Numbered from the stretch's first letter, positions 32,424 through 40,550 are shown. The stretch is DNA of 41,420 nt from an uncultured Verrucomicrobiota bacterium (GCA_903835555.1 CAILNN010000211.1:1-41420); one strand, 5' to 3'. Notes: generated by a model from the sequence alone, not told the origin. Made by a program: numbers and translations.

Positions 32424-32444
32424 AAGGAGGTTAACCACCTCCTT
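32424..32444. promoter_or_regulatory. Inverted repeat containing Shine-Dalgarno-like arms
   Basis: Perfect 8-bp arms AAGGAGGT (32424-32431) and ACCTCCTT (32437-32444) around TAACC, in the gap between the divergent CRTAC1-like and histidine-kinase genes. Each strand therefore carries a perfect Shine-Dalgarno sequence locked in a hairpin. It lies 24 nt before the lipoprotein ATG on the minus strand and 62 nt before the kinase ATG on the plus strand. It could be a translational hairpin or a protein-binding operator. Confidence 0.4.
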
Positions 32445-32506
32445 TCAAACTTGCGCGAACGAATTTGGCTGGCAGAAGGAATTCTCTCGGCCATGGTTCC
32501 TCGCTC

Positions 32507-33613
32507 ATGGCCATAGGGAAATCCATCCGCGTTCGTGCCGCCAACGGACTAACGTTTGTCGCGCTTTGGACCCTGATTGGTCTGCTGTTTGCCGGGCAGT
32601 TTCATTTGTCCAATGCCCAATTCGGCGTTCCCGTGACCTGGGGAACGGCGATCGGATTCGGTCTGGCGGATTGGTACGTTTGGGCGGTTTGGTCGCTTCC
32701 CATTCTGGCACTTTCACGGAGATTTCCCCTCGATCGTGGAGGCTGGGTGCGAAATCTGGCAGTTCACCTCTCCGCGAGCGCGGTGGTTTCGGTGGGGTAT
32801 GCCGCCGTTCGGGCGTATATCGGCCAGCTTCAAGCCTCATGGGCGGGCGATTATCGACCCTATGCCGATTTATTTCATCCGCTGCTGCTCAAAACGTGGC
32901 ACTACAATCTGCTGATCTATTGGATTATTTTGAGTGCCGCGCACGTGGCCATCTACCAGCGGCAATTGCGCGAGCGCGAGTTGCGGGCGGTCGAACTGGA
33001 AAAGCATCTGGCAAACGTCCGATTGCAGGCTCTCCAGATGCAGTTGAATCCACATTTTCTCTTTAATACCCTCAACAGTGTTGCCGCCTTGATGCATCGC
33101 GATGTCGAAGCCGCCGACCGCATGCTGGTTCGATTGGGGGAACTTTTGCGCCGGACTTTGGATAGCACTGGCACCCAGGAGGTTTCGCTGGGTGAGGAAC
33201 TTGACTTTTTGGGGCGGTACTTGGAAATCGAGAAAACTCGGTTTGGGGAGAGGCTTTCCATTCGAATGGAGATAGCCCCGGAAACGCGTTCCGCCTTGGT
33301 ACCCAATCTCGTTCTTCAGCCCTTGGTCGAGAATGCTATCAAGCACGGTATTGAGCCGCGTGCGAAGCCGGGCGAAATCGTTATTCGTGCGCTTGCTGAA
33401 GTCGGCCAGCTTCATCTCGAAGTCCGCGACAATGGCCGGGGACCGGTCGCTGCATCCAACAAGAGAGAGGGCATCGGATTGGCCAATACTCGGGCGCGGT
33501 TGCGTCAACTTTATGGGGATCAGCAATCCATGGAAACAGACGGAAAGCCGAACGCCGGCTTCAGTGTCCGCATCCGGTTGCCCGTGCGATACGCGCTCCC
33601 AACACCAAGCTGA
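32507..33613 (+). CDS. LytS-type sensor histidine kinase (His_kinase/HATPase_c)
   Basis: 368 residues from ATG 32507. The N-terminal ~155 residues contain about four membrane segments (FVALWTLIGLLFAGQF, ...FGLADWYVWAVWSLPIL, ...AVVSVGYAAV, ...LLIYWIILSAAHVAI). A short coiled linker leads to the His_kinase (LytS/YehU) domain with LQMQLNPHFLFNTLNS, phosphorylated His183. The ATPase domain shows N box LQPLVENAIKHG and G box DNGRG and GIGLANTRARL. No extracytoplasmic sensor domain is evident, so the signal is sensed in or near the membrane. The partner regulator follows after 28 nt in the same operon. Confidence 0.92.
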   Translation: MAIGKSIRVRAANGLTFVALWTLIGLLFAGQFHLSNAQFGVPVTWGTAIGFGLADWYVWAVWSLPILALSRRFPLDRGGWVRNLAVHLSASAVVSVGYAAVRAYIGQLQASWAGDYRPYADLFHPLLLKTWHYNLLIYWIILSAAHVAIYQRQLRERELRAVELEKHLANVRLQALQMQLNPHFLFNTLNSVAALMHRDVEAADRMLVRLGELLRRTLDSTGTQEVSLGEELDFLGRYLEIEKTRFGERLSIRMEIAPETRSALVPNLVLQPLVENAIKHGIEPRAKPGEIVIRALAEVGQLHLEVRDNGRGPVAASNKREGIGLANTRARLRQLYGDQQSMETDGKPNAGFSVRIRLPVRYALPTPS

Positions 33614-33641
33614 ACAATAATTACCAATTTTCGTGCCCCCT

Positions 33642-34409
33642 ATGACCCTTCGCGTGTTGATTGTGGATGACGAACCATTGGCCCGGGAGCGGTTGCGCCG
33701 CTTGGTCGAGCGTCAGGCGGACGTCGTCGTTGTCGGCGAATGCGCCGATGGAGTTTCCGCTTTGGAAACCATTCGACGGGACCGCCCTCAAGTTGTCTTG
33801 CTGGATATCCAAATGCCTGAACTCGGCGGATTAGAACTCGTCCAGCAATTGGAACCAGAGTTGCGCCCAGTTATTATTTTCGTCACGGCCTACGACCGTT
33901 TTGCCGTACAGGCCTTTGAAGTGCAGGCTGTCGACTACCTGCTCAAGCCTGTCGATGAGGGACGGTTGGCTGCTGCTGTCCAGCGTGCCCGTGCGCGATG
34001 CCAACCGGATGCCGGCCCCGAGTGGGCCGAGCGGTTGAATCGTTTGTTGGGAGAGTTGCGTCCCGAGGCCAAGTTGCAGGACCGTCTGGCCGTCAAAACC
34101 GACGGGCGCGTCCTTTTTGTTAAGTACAGTGAGCTCGATTGGATCGAGGCTTCGGATAATTACGTTGAACTTCACGTCGGTGCAGCCTGTCATTTGTTGC
34201 GTGAGACGCTTTCAAACCTGAGCGAGCGACTACCAGCCGATCAGTTCCTTCGCATCAGCCGTTCGGTCATTATCAATCTCGACCGAGTCAAAGAGCTGCA
34301 ACCGTTATTCCATGGGGAGTACTGCATTCAATTGCGCGACGGTACAAAGGTCACGTTAACCCGAACCTACCGACATCTCCTCCCCCGCTTGGGGGTTGGT
34401 GGCGGATGA
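33642..34409 (+). CDS. LytTR-type response regulator
   Basis: 255 residues from ATG 33642 (an in-frame GTG at 33633 is possible). The receiver domain, residues 1-120, has acidic pair Asp9-Asp10 and phospho-acceptor Asp55 (LLDIQMPE), Thr in FVTAYD and Lys in LLKPVDEG. After a linker (about 125-150) the LytTR DNA-binding domain (about 155-250) has DWIEASDNYVELH, LPADQFLRISRSVIINLDRV and LTRTYRHLLPRL. It would bind direct-repeat promoter sites when phosphorylated by the upstream LytS-type kinase. Targets cannot be read here; the divergent CRTAC1-like gene is a candidate by proximity. Confidence 0.94.
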   Translation: MTLRVLIVDDEPLARERLRRLVERQADVVVVGECADGVSALETIRRDRPQVVLLDIQMPELGGLELVQQLEPELRPVIIFVTAYDRFAVQAFEVQAVDYLLKPVDEGRLAAAVQRARARCQPDAGPEWAERLNRLLGELRPEAKLQDRLAVKTDGRVLFVKYSELDWIEASDNYVELHVGAACHLLRETLSNLSERLPADQFLRISRSVIINLDRVKELQPLFHGEYCIQLRDGTKVTLTRTYRHLLPRLGVGGG

Positions 34410-34552
34410 TGGATTGATGAAGTCAACGACCCAGTCCTGCGATTTCAAATCCCCTTGACTTCCCTTGACTTCCGATTTCAGCCGGTCAGCTTTCCGTCGC
34501 AAAGAAACCCGCAAACCCTTCATGGACAGCAGTCATACTTTAATCGTTACCA

Positions 34553-35392
34553 ATGAGCGTTACTCAAAATGACCATACGTCGGGTCAAGGCAACAAGGGC
34601 ACTCATCGGAACATAGACAGCGACGCGTGGGCTTATCTGCCCCGGATTCTGGAGCTCTACCTCCGTCAGCATACCGTCCGGAAGTGGGAGTATCTGGGGG
34701 CTCATTCCCACCAGCCGGAATTAATTGTTAGCGCAATCAGAACTGTTCTCCGGTACATGCCCTACGTCAAGGGAACGAGAATACTCGACTGGGGGTGCTT
34801 TCACGGACTGGATTCCTGTGTTCTCCGCCTGGAAATGGGTGACAAGGTCGAAATCACGGGTGCGGATGTCCTGGAGGAAGTTCCAGCGAAGGCCTTTTGT
34901 GATTTCTCCAGAATGCGTTACACCTATCTTAGCCACCCATACCGACTTCCCTTTGGAGATGCCGAATTCGATACCGTGGTCGCCAGCGCATCGCTGGAGC
35001 ATTGTGCCATGCCATCAGAAAGCCTTGAAAAATTGCATCGTGTTATAAAGAACGGAGGGAATTTGATCGTGACCGGTGCCCCAAGTCGTTACTCCATCAC
35101 GGAGATGCTTCAGGACTGGCTGCACTTATATCCCCATTCCCGACGGTACACGCGGTCCTCCCTCAAACGGCTGCTTCTGGATCACGGCTTCCAGGTCGTG
35201 AGTGTTGGATTCCATGAGATTATCCAAACGTTTTCCAGTCCGGCAGCCATGGGACTGCGCAAAATGCCGCTTTGCCGCTGGATGCTGAAAGGGCTTCATA
35301 AAATCTGCCCACTCTTGGACAAGTTGTGGCCGGTCAACCTCCTGGGACAGAATATTTACGTGATCGGTCGTCGATCGGTTGGAATCCAGTAG
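34553..35392 (+). CDS. Class I SAM-dependent methyltransferase
   Basis: 279 residues, Methyltransf_11-like. SAM motif I is VKGTRILDWGCFHGLDS (about 73-89) with GADV as the acidic end of beta-2, and motif IV-like DAEFDTVVASASLEHC. Post-motif NGGNLIVTGAP lies about 165-175. The N-terminal ~70 residues are helical and the C-terminal ~90 (LHLYPHSRRYTR onward) form a specific cap not recognised. Substrate unknown; comparable proteins act in glycan or lipid-linked biosynthesis. Start ATG 34553 has no Shine-Dalgarno. Just upstream, 34440-34470 contains a tandem CTTGACTTCC repeat. Confidence 0.8.
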   Translation: MSVTQNDHTSGQGNKGTHRNIDSDAWAYLPRILELYLRQHTVRKWEYLGAHSHQPELIVSAIRTVLRYMPYVKGTRILDWGCFHGLDSCVLRLEMGDKVEITGADVLEEVPAKAFCDFSRMRYTYLSHPYRLPFGDAEFDTVVASASLEHCAMPSESLEKLHRVIKNGGNLIVTGAPSRYSITEMLQDWLHLYPHSRRYTRSSLKRLLLDHGFQVVSVGFHEIIQTFSSPAAMGLRKMPLCRWMLKGLHKICPLLDKLWPVNLLGQNIYVIGRRSVGIQ

Positions 35393-35499
35393 CTCATTTT
35401 ATCGTCGCAATCCGAATATTCCATCGGTTTTTATCAGCCTCGTTCCGGAGAAATTTGCCTTGCATTTTGTCGTCGTTGTGATTGGGTAGTATAGCAGCG

Positions 35500-36510
35500 A
35501 TGAAAATGAATCACACTCATGGACAGATGGGGTGTCGCCGATGCGTGGCGATCTTGCTTTTTTTGGCCATGCGGACTCTCTTGGGGCAGGATATTTCAGA
35601 ATTTGGTGTCCTCAAAGGTGTCAGTTACCAGCAGGTCACAAATGGCGTACCGACACCACTTCGGCAGCAGCCCTATTCTTTCAACTTTTTTGCCGATGGA
35701 GCCAATCAAGCGATTCTTGGCGGCCGTGTCGTGCTGCCACTCGGAGCAAGCGGTATTACTACCACGATTCCCGTGACCTCTACCGACGGAAATGGTTTAG
35801 AGCTGCGTTCATCTTATTCAACCGCCCAAGCTCTTGATTCAGACTATCCGCCAGGGAACTATTCCATCACCCTCACAACGGTTAACGACGGTGAGTTATC
35901 GTTTTCGTTTAACCTTCCATTGTCCCTATTTCCAGCGCCTCTGCAACTATTGGATTTTCAACCGGCACAATCCATCAATTCAAAGGCAGATTTCACGCTC
36001 GTACTGATTTCAAACCCGGGCGGTACACCCGATGAATATGTTCAGGCCACGATCAATTCGTTGGACGGCAATCGCACGCTATTTGAAACCCCTCAGCCGG
36101 GGCAACCCGGTGCTTTGGACGGCACCACCACCTCCGTTTTAATTCCTGCAAATACCCTCGGCGAGGGCCAATCCTACCAACTTCAGCTATTGGTGGCCAG
36201 ACTCGACGATCTGGAGACCACCTACGGTTTCGGATTCTCCGCTTACTTCAGCCAGACGGATATCCCCATTGCCACCTCGGGATCGGTTCCAGCGCCTACT
36301 CTAACGATCGACCGTCTTACTCCTGACCAATGGCATCTGCACGCCAATGGGGTAATCGGCCAGAACTACCTCATCGAATCCACCACGTCGCTGAGCCCGC
36401 CGGTTGTCTGGCAGCCAATGGTCAATTTCATTGGTTCAAAATCCGGTTTCGATTTCACAGACGGTGTGATTCATCGCCAGAACTTTTACCGGGCGCGGCC
36501 TGTGAATTGA
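35500..36510 (+). CDS. Secreted protein with Verrucomicrobia-type terminal module
   Basis: 336 residues from ATG 35500 (TTG at 35482 possible), with a signal peptide ending near RTLLGQ. The first ~250 residues are beta-rich with no family recognised (VLPLGASGITTTIPVTSTDG, SYQLQLLVARLDD). The last ~65 residues match the short module repeated in other secreted proteins in this window: a QNYLIESTTSL strand, VWQPMVNF and a final NFYRARPV. Probably an extracellular or surface protein; function unknown. Confidence 0.7.
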   Translation: MKMNHTHGQMGCRRCVAILLFLAMRTLLGQDISEFGVLKGVSYQQVTNGVPTPLRQQPYSFNFFADGANQAILGGRVVLPLGASGITTTIPVTSTDGNGLELRSSYSTAQALDSDYPPGNYSITLTTVNDGELSFSFNLPLSLFPAPLQLLDFQPAQSINSKADFTLVLISNPGGTPDEYVQATINSLDGNRTLFETPQPGQPGALDGTTTSVLIPANTLGEGQSYQLQLLVARLDDLETTYGFGFSAYFSQTDIPIATSGSVPAPTLTIDRLTPDQWHLHANGVIGQNYLIESTTSLSPPVVWQPMVNFIGSKSGFDFTDGVIHRQNFYRARPVN

Positions 36511-36527
36511 GTGAAGCTGCGGATACC

Positions 36528-37004
36528 CTAGTCGTTTTCAGCGGTATTCGGTGAGTCCGCAGGTTTCAATTCGACGCTTTCGTGACGGATAGCTTCCAGC
36601 AGGAGTTCGTTCATCGACTCCAGGCCAAACTTCTCCTTGATTCGAGCGGCAAACGATTGAATCGTTTTTAGACTGAGGTTCAGATCAAACGCAATTTGGC
36701 GGGTGTTTCGTCCCTTGCCGAAGAGTTGAAACACCTCCAATTCCCGTGTGGCGCGGAGGAATTTGAGCTAGACCGATCCCGTCATCTTCAATCACCAAGT
36801 GAATCGCATCCTCGCGGCGATCGAGGAGGATGCTGACACAGACTGTCGTGTAAATCATGTCCGATTCGGCGTTGCTCGCGTTTGCTAACGCGCAGGATTT
36901 CTTCTTCGAGTCGCTGTCGTTCCCACCGTCGCGACGAGAGTCAAGCTAACTCCCACCAGCGCGGACTTTGTTCGCAGATTCAGCCGTTTTTCCTCCGGAT
37001 GCAT
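36528..37004 (-). pseudogene. Collapsed NarX/NarL-like two-component system remnant
   Basis: On the minus strand, four blocks in changing frames can be read in order. An N-terminal start with membrane segment (MHPEEKRLNLRT, SALVGVSLTLVA; from 37004). A HisKA_3-type dimerisation block, EEEILRVSKREQRRIGHDLHDSL, with the phospho-acceptor HDLHD. A HATPase piece, DAIHLVIEDDGIGL. Then the LuxR/NarL helix-turn-helix, GKGRNTRQIAFDLNLSLKTIQ, with KEKFGLES, to the stop at 36528. The rest of the kinase, most of the ATPase domain and the entire receiver domain are missing. The last block alone would make a 70-residue HTH protein. Confidence 0.78.
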
Positions 37005-37179
37005 GGGCGAAATAGAAGGTCTGTCGGCACCGACGATTAATCAATCAACCCACGCCGTTTCGGCCTGTTTGTGAAATCGGCCATTCAAGGTACGAAATGA
37101 AACTACTTCGGAATCGAGACGTCGACGATTAAAGAGTCACTCCTTGACCGCCGTCGTTGATTGTGTGTCTCCTCCTGCA

Positions 37180-37599
37180 GTGAATACATTACGCGTGCCG
37201 TTATTGACTCTGTTGTCATGTGCGATCGTTGGTTGTGCTTCCAGTGAACGGAAGTTTGAGCCAACGAAGGTCCAGAAAATCCACCCTGGACTGTCACCGT
37301 CCGACGTCGAGGCATTGGTTGGATCACCCTATTCCAAGACAAAGAATGTACTGGGAGAGACGACCTATCGTTACACGTTTGACCACCCGGCGGAAATTTC
37401 TTCGAGCCCATTCCCGATTATGGGTGGCTACACCAATGGTATCACAGTCCGGAAGGAGTTTTTGGATGTTTGTTTTGGTCCAGATGGCAAAGTCAAAGGC
37501 TACACGTCGACCTTCGGTGCACTGGATGGAACTGTTGGCCTGATATCAATCAACTCCAGCAGTACTCCCGTAACCGATAAAGATAAGCAACCGAAGTGA
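37180..37599 (+). CDS. BamE/SmpA-like lipoprotein
   Basis: 139 residues from GTG 37180 (a TTG at 37144 extends it; no Shine-Dalgarno for either). Signal NTLRVPLLTLLSCAIVGC gives lipobox IVGC. The mature part IHPGLSPSDVEALVGSPYSKTKNVLGETTYRYTF has the short helix pair plus beta-hairpin seen in BamE/SmpA-type small lipoproteins, where it helps outer-membrane protein assembly or simple protein binding. It stands alone, so no specific complex can be named. It may also be a general small-lipoprotein fold of other use. Confidence 0.65.
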   Translation: MNTLRVPLLTLLSCAIVGCASSERKFEPTKVQKIHPGLSPSDVEALVGSPYSKTKNVLGETTYRYTFDHPAEISSSPFPIMGGYTNGITVRKEFLDVCFGPDGKVKGYTSTFGALDGTVGLISINSSSTPVTDKDKQPK

Positions 37600-37604
37600 T
37601 TGGC

Positions 37605-38534
37605 CTAATCAGCCGAAATGCCGAGCTTTTCGAGCAATTGTTCCAACTCGGCATCCGAATGAAAACGGACCTCAATTGCTCCACGTCCCTTGGAATAGCG
37701 AAGGGCCACTTTGGTCAGGAATCGCTCGCGCAATTTGCCTTCCAAGTCGACGACATGTGGATCCCGGGTGGGAATTCCAAGGTCGAGCGTGGTGGGCTGG
37801 GGAGGCGCGACCGGTGCCGGTGCCTGGAGACGGGCGACCAATTCTTCGGTCTGCCTAACGCTTAGACCGCCATGGATGACCTGTTCGGTGACGGTCTGCT
37901 GTGCTGTCGTCGAATTAAGCCCGAGAATCACCTTGGCATGACCCACGGATATCCGACCGTCGCGCAGTGCCGACTGAACCGATTCCGGCAATTTGAGCAA
38001 ACGCAGAGCGTTGGCGATGGCTGTGCGTGCCCGCCCCACTTTTTGGGCGACTTGCTCCTGGGTCAGCTCGAAAAGTTGTTGGAGCTGGGCATAACCCAAC
38101 GCCTCTTCCAGTGGATTTAGATTCTCCCGTTGGAGATTCTCGATGAGAGCGAGTTCGAGCACCTCGCGGTTGGAAGCCACCCGCTCTATGATGGGGACTT
38201 CCGCCAACCCAGCGATCTGAGCAGCGCGCCAACGGCGTTCCCCGGCAATCAGCTCATAATAGTCGTCAACCGGTCGGACAATTAATGGTTGGACAATGCC
38301 TTGTTCCCGAATGGAGTCGGCCAGCTCCTGGAGAGCTTCAGGCGGGAAATCCTTACGAGGCTGCCACGGACTGGGACGCACCTTGGACCAAGGGACGCGC
38401 AACACTCCGCCCACTTTGCCAGATGAAAAAGGTGAAGGAGCCGCGCTGGAGGGCGGCATTGCAGTCCCAGGCGAAGGTTTTGTGCCTCCGTTCAACAGCG
38501 CCCCCAGGCCACGACCCAAAGCCGGTTTTGACAT
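37605..38534 (-). CDS. parB: Chromosome-partitioning protein ParB
   Basis: 309 residues with the ParB layout. The N-terminal ALGRGLGALL (ParA-interacting) is followed by a linker and the ParB/Spo0J CTPase-type domain about 45-140, with PSPWQPRKDF and GERRWRAAQ (Gly98-Arg101). The HTH domain is about 145-215 (LTQEQVAQKVGRARTAIANALRLL) and a C-terminal dimerisation segment lies about 255-309. It binds parS sites and loads condensin in chromosome segregation. No ParA gene is adjacent in this window; the upstream neighbour, 45 nt away, is a HisN-type phosphatase gene. No consensus parS motif was seen in the window. Confidence 0.95.
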   Translation of the reverse strand: MSKPALGRGLGALLNGGTKPSPGTAMPPSSAAPSPFSSGKVGGVLRVPWSKVRPSPWQPRKDFPPEALQELADSIREQGIVQPLIVRPVDDYYELIAGERRWRAAQIAGLAEVPIIERVASNREVLELALIENLQRENLNPLEEALGYAQLQQLFELTQEQVAQKVGRARTAIANALRLLKLPESVQSALRDGRISVGHAKVILGLNSTTAQQTVTEQVIHGGLSVRQTEELVARLQAPAPVAPPQPTTLDLGIPTRDPHVVDLEGKLRERFLTKVALRYSKGRGAIEVRFHSDAELEQLLEKLGISAD

Positions 38535-38579
38535 GTCAGGAACGTTACGGGGCGGAACGGTGGGGCAAAAGCGTTTTCC

Positions 38580-39434
38580 TCATGGACGCGCGTTCAGAAG
38601 ATGAATGACTTCTCCATGGAGTGCCGGGGAAGAGGCCACTGCGGACTCAGCTGAGGGCAGGCTGGCGTCGTTTCCCTGCCAATCGGTAATTTGTCCCCCG
38701 GCTCCCGTGATACACGGTATCAGGGGCAACAAATCCCACGGTTTCATGATAGGGTCGACCATCACGTCGGCCCACCCACTGGCCAAAAGCAGGTAGCCGT
38801 AGCCATCGCCAAACGTCCGATAGAGCCGAACGGACCGGCACAAAGCATCAAATCCCTTTCCGTCTTGATATTTGGCAGGAAAGAGGGGGTCACTCGTCAA
38901 AAGAGTCGCAGCAGCCAGGTTGGCCGTCGGTCGGACCCGGACACTTCGCTCATTGAGTACGGTTTCTTGGCCATCACCAACCATCAATTGGCGCAAAATA
39001 GGTTGATGGATGCATCCCAGGACGGGGCGGCCTTCATGGAGCAGGCCAATCAAGGTGGTGAAAAGGGGTACCGCTGTGATAAACGATTTTGTTCCATCAA
39101 CTGGATCGAGCACCCAGACGAATTCCGCATCTCCCCGCTCGCTCCCATATTCCTCACCAATAATTCCATGGTTGGGAAATCGTTTCTCAATCAACCGGCG
39201 CATCGCCAATTCGGCTGAACGGTCGGCAATGGTTACCGGTGAGTCATCCGACTTGATTTCCAAGCCGAATTGCGCATTTCCAAAATAGGGCAGAATGGCT
39301 TCGGCGCTAATGGCAGCCAGTTCTCTGATAAAGGCTCTAAAGGGGTCAAGCGTCACAAACCGATCAAAGCAGAGCGGCGAAGCAATGACAGCTTGGAATT
39401 GCTTCGTTTTTGCCCACCTCCGCAGCCAATGCAC
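38580..39434 (-). CDS. HisN/inositol monophosphatase-family phosphatase
   Basis: 284 residues of the IMPase superfamily. Metal-binding Glu94-Glu95 (IIGEEYGSE), DPVDGTKSFI (Asp110, Asp113) and C-terminal MKPWDLLPLIPCITGAGG. The spacing and sequence fit the HisN-type histidinol-phosphate phosphatase branch, which dephosphorylates histidinol-P in histidine synthesis; inositol-phosphatase activity cannot be excluded. ATG 39434 has GGGGAG 3 nt upstream; an in-frame GTG at 39353 starts nearer the usual family N-terminus, so the first 27 residues are doubtful. Same strand as parB, probably one transcript. Confidence 0.88.
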   Translation of the reverse strand: MHWLRRWAKTKQFQAVIASPLCFDRFVTLDPFRAFIRELAAISAEAILPYFGNAQFGLEIKSDDSPVTIADRSAELAMRRLIEKRFPNHGIIGEEYGSERGDAEFVWVLDPVDGTKSFITAVPLFTTLIGLLHEGRPVLGCIHQPILRQLMVGDGQETVLNERSVRVRPTANLAAATLLTSDPLFPAKYQDGKGFDALCRSVRLYRTFGDGYGYLLLASGWADVMVDPIMKPWDLLPLIPCITGAGGQITDWQGNDASLPSAESAVASSPALHGEVIHLLNARP

Positions 39435-39464
39435 TCCCCTAATTCGAGATTGCGGTTGAAAGAT

Positions 39465-39707
39465 TCACCCTTCCGGTCTCGGGCGAGTGCTCCACCATTT
39501 TCTCCCGCTCTCTATCCAAAGGGCGCGTGCCTCGTCAGTTGAACGCCCGAGACAGTCATCGTCGTAGCCGGGTTGGTAACCGCAGGAAGGACAGATTTCG
39601 AGCGAGGCGATTCCGTCTGAGTCGCGCGGAGGATATTGCAATTCCGGGTATCCACACACCTGACAAGAATAGCCGCCACTCAGCTTATTCACGGTCCGGT
39701 CATTCAT
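39465..39707 (-). CDS. Small Cys-rich (CPCC-like zinc-ribbon) protein
   Basis: 80 residues with two CxxC knuckles, SCQVCGYPEL and EICPSCGYQPGYDDD, a zinc-ribbon arrangement like the CPCC family of small bacterial proteins. The C-terminus has a conserved-looking DEARALWIESGRKWW helix. Its ATG lies inside the last codons of the upstream gene (ATGAATGA overlap, 8 nt), so it is translationally coupled to it. CPCC-family proteins often sit near toxin or polymorphic-effector genes; an immunity or accessory role for the upstream product is inference. Confidence 0.7.
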   Translation of the reverse strand: MNDRTVNKLSGGYSCQVCGYPELQYPPRDSDGIASLEICPSCGYQPGYDDDCLGRSTDEARALWIESGRKWWSTRPRPEG

Positions 39708-40524
39708 GGAGCTTTACCAATTTCCCGGGTTGATGGTCGAAATAGCCTTTTTTCCCCGGTTTGAAGAAGGTCCGCGTGGCACCATCCGGATTGTAGGCTC
39801 CAAAGGTGTCCGAGGCTGGATCATAGATTCGCAAGACCCCTTTTTTGTCTTTCTTCACGAGAAACCCGGAAGCCGCCGCCTGTTGGCGAAATCGCCACGC
39901 TTTGGCGGCGTATTCTTCCGTATCTCGCGCATGAAAATCCGCTCCGTGCCGACGAAAATGGTCCTGGACCGTATCGGGGTGAGACCAGGTTTCCCGAGCC
40001 GGAGGCGCATTGGGTTGGGCTACTACCGAGGCGGTTGCCGAATCCAACTCCGATTTCGCCAGCTGTACTTTGGAGTCGGAATGCCACGCAATGGTGTTGG
40101 ACGTAGTACCCGTTGTCGTTGCCGCTGGATGAATGGGAATGATGACGGCCAAAGGGACCACAGTGGGACTGCTCACGGTCCCTGACGGAAGGACAAATTC
40201 ATTCGTCTGGAGCGGATTCCGGGCGGTCCCGAGAATAACTCGATAGCGGATGCCGGGTTCAAGTCCGGGAAGTTCGACGGCATGGCTGGTTCCCACCTTT
40301 CCTTTGATACGGCGGGTGGGACGCTCTGTTACTGGACCGAACAGGACGGAAGTTCCTGCTTGCTGGTCGGTCGACCACCGGATGACAATTTGGTTTGTCC
40401 CCATCTCCAGTCGAGGTGTCCCAAGGAGGTGTACCTCATCGGCTGTGAGACTTGGACACAATGCGAAAACCAATATTCCAAGTTGCGCAAAGAGGCGCAG
40501 GAACCCAAACAAAGTGGGAGTCAT
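39700..40524 (-). CDS. Secreted Fn3 protein with toxin-like C-terminal domain
   Basis: 274 residues with a signal peptide (FGFLRLFAQLGILVFALCPSL). Residues about 35-120 form a fibronectin-III-type domain (IVIRWSTDQQAGTSVLFG, LPGLEPGIRYRVILGT). A variable linker (about 125-175) follows. The last ~95 residues read DHFRRHGADFHARDTEEYA, then RIYDPASDTFGAYNPDG, RTFFKPG and YFDHQ. This H..HG.dF...EY / YDP..d.FG.y..DG / tFFKP pattern is one I associate with C-terminal toxin domains of polymorphic effectors (BECR-type RNase-like); the family name was not checked. His187-His-type and Lys/Arg residues are candidates only. It overlaps the CPCC-like gene downstream. Confidence 0.65.
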   Translation of the reverse strand: MTPTLFGFLRLFAQLGILVFALCPSLTADEVHLLGTPRLEMGTNQIVIRWSTDQQAGTSVLFGPVTERPTRRIKGKVGTSHAVELPGLEPGIRYRVILGTARNPLQTNEFVLPSGTVSSPTVVPLAVIIPIHPAATTTGTTSNTIAWHSDSKVQLAKSELDSATASVVAQPNAPPARETWSHPDTVQDHFRRHGADFHARDTEEYAAKAWRFRQQAAASGFLVKKDKKGVLRIYDPASDTFGAYNPDGATRTFFKPGKKGYFDHQPGKLVKLHE

Positions 40525-40550
40525 GACTGGATTTTCAGATGGCCCACGCC

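Noticed and set aside
34440..34470. Tandem CTTGACTTCC repeat as a LytTR operator
   Set aside because: Only two adjacent copies without the ~10-nt spacing and motif usual for LytTR sites.
36528..36740. 70-residue HTH protein as a stand-alone regulator gene
   Set aside because: Upstream blocks of a kinase and ATPase domain in order show it is the tail of a collapsed two-component locus; it is kept as part of the pseudogene.
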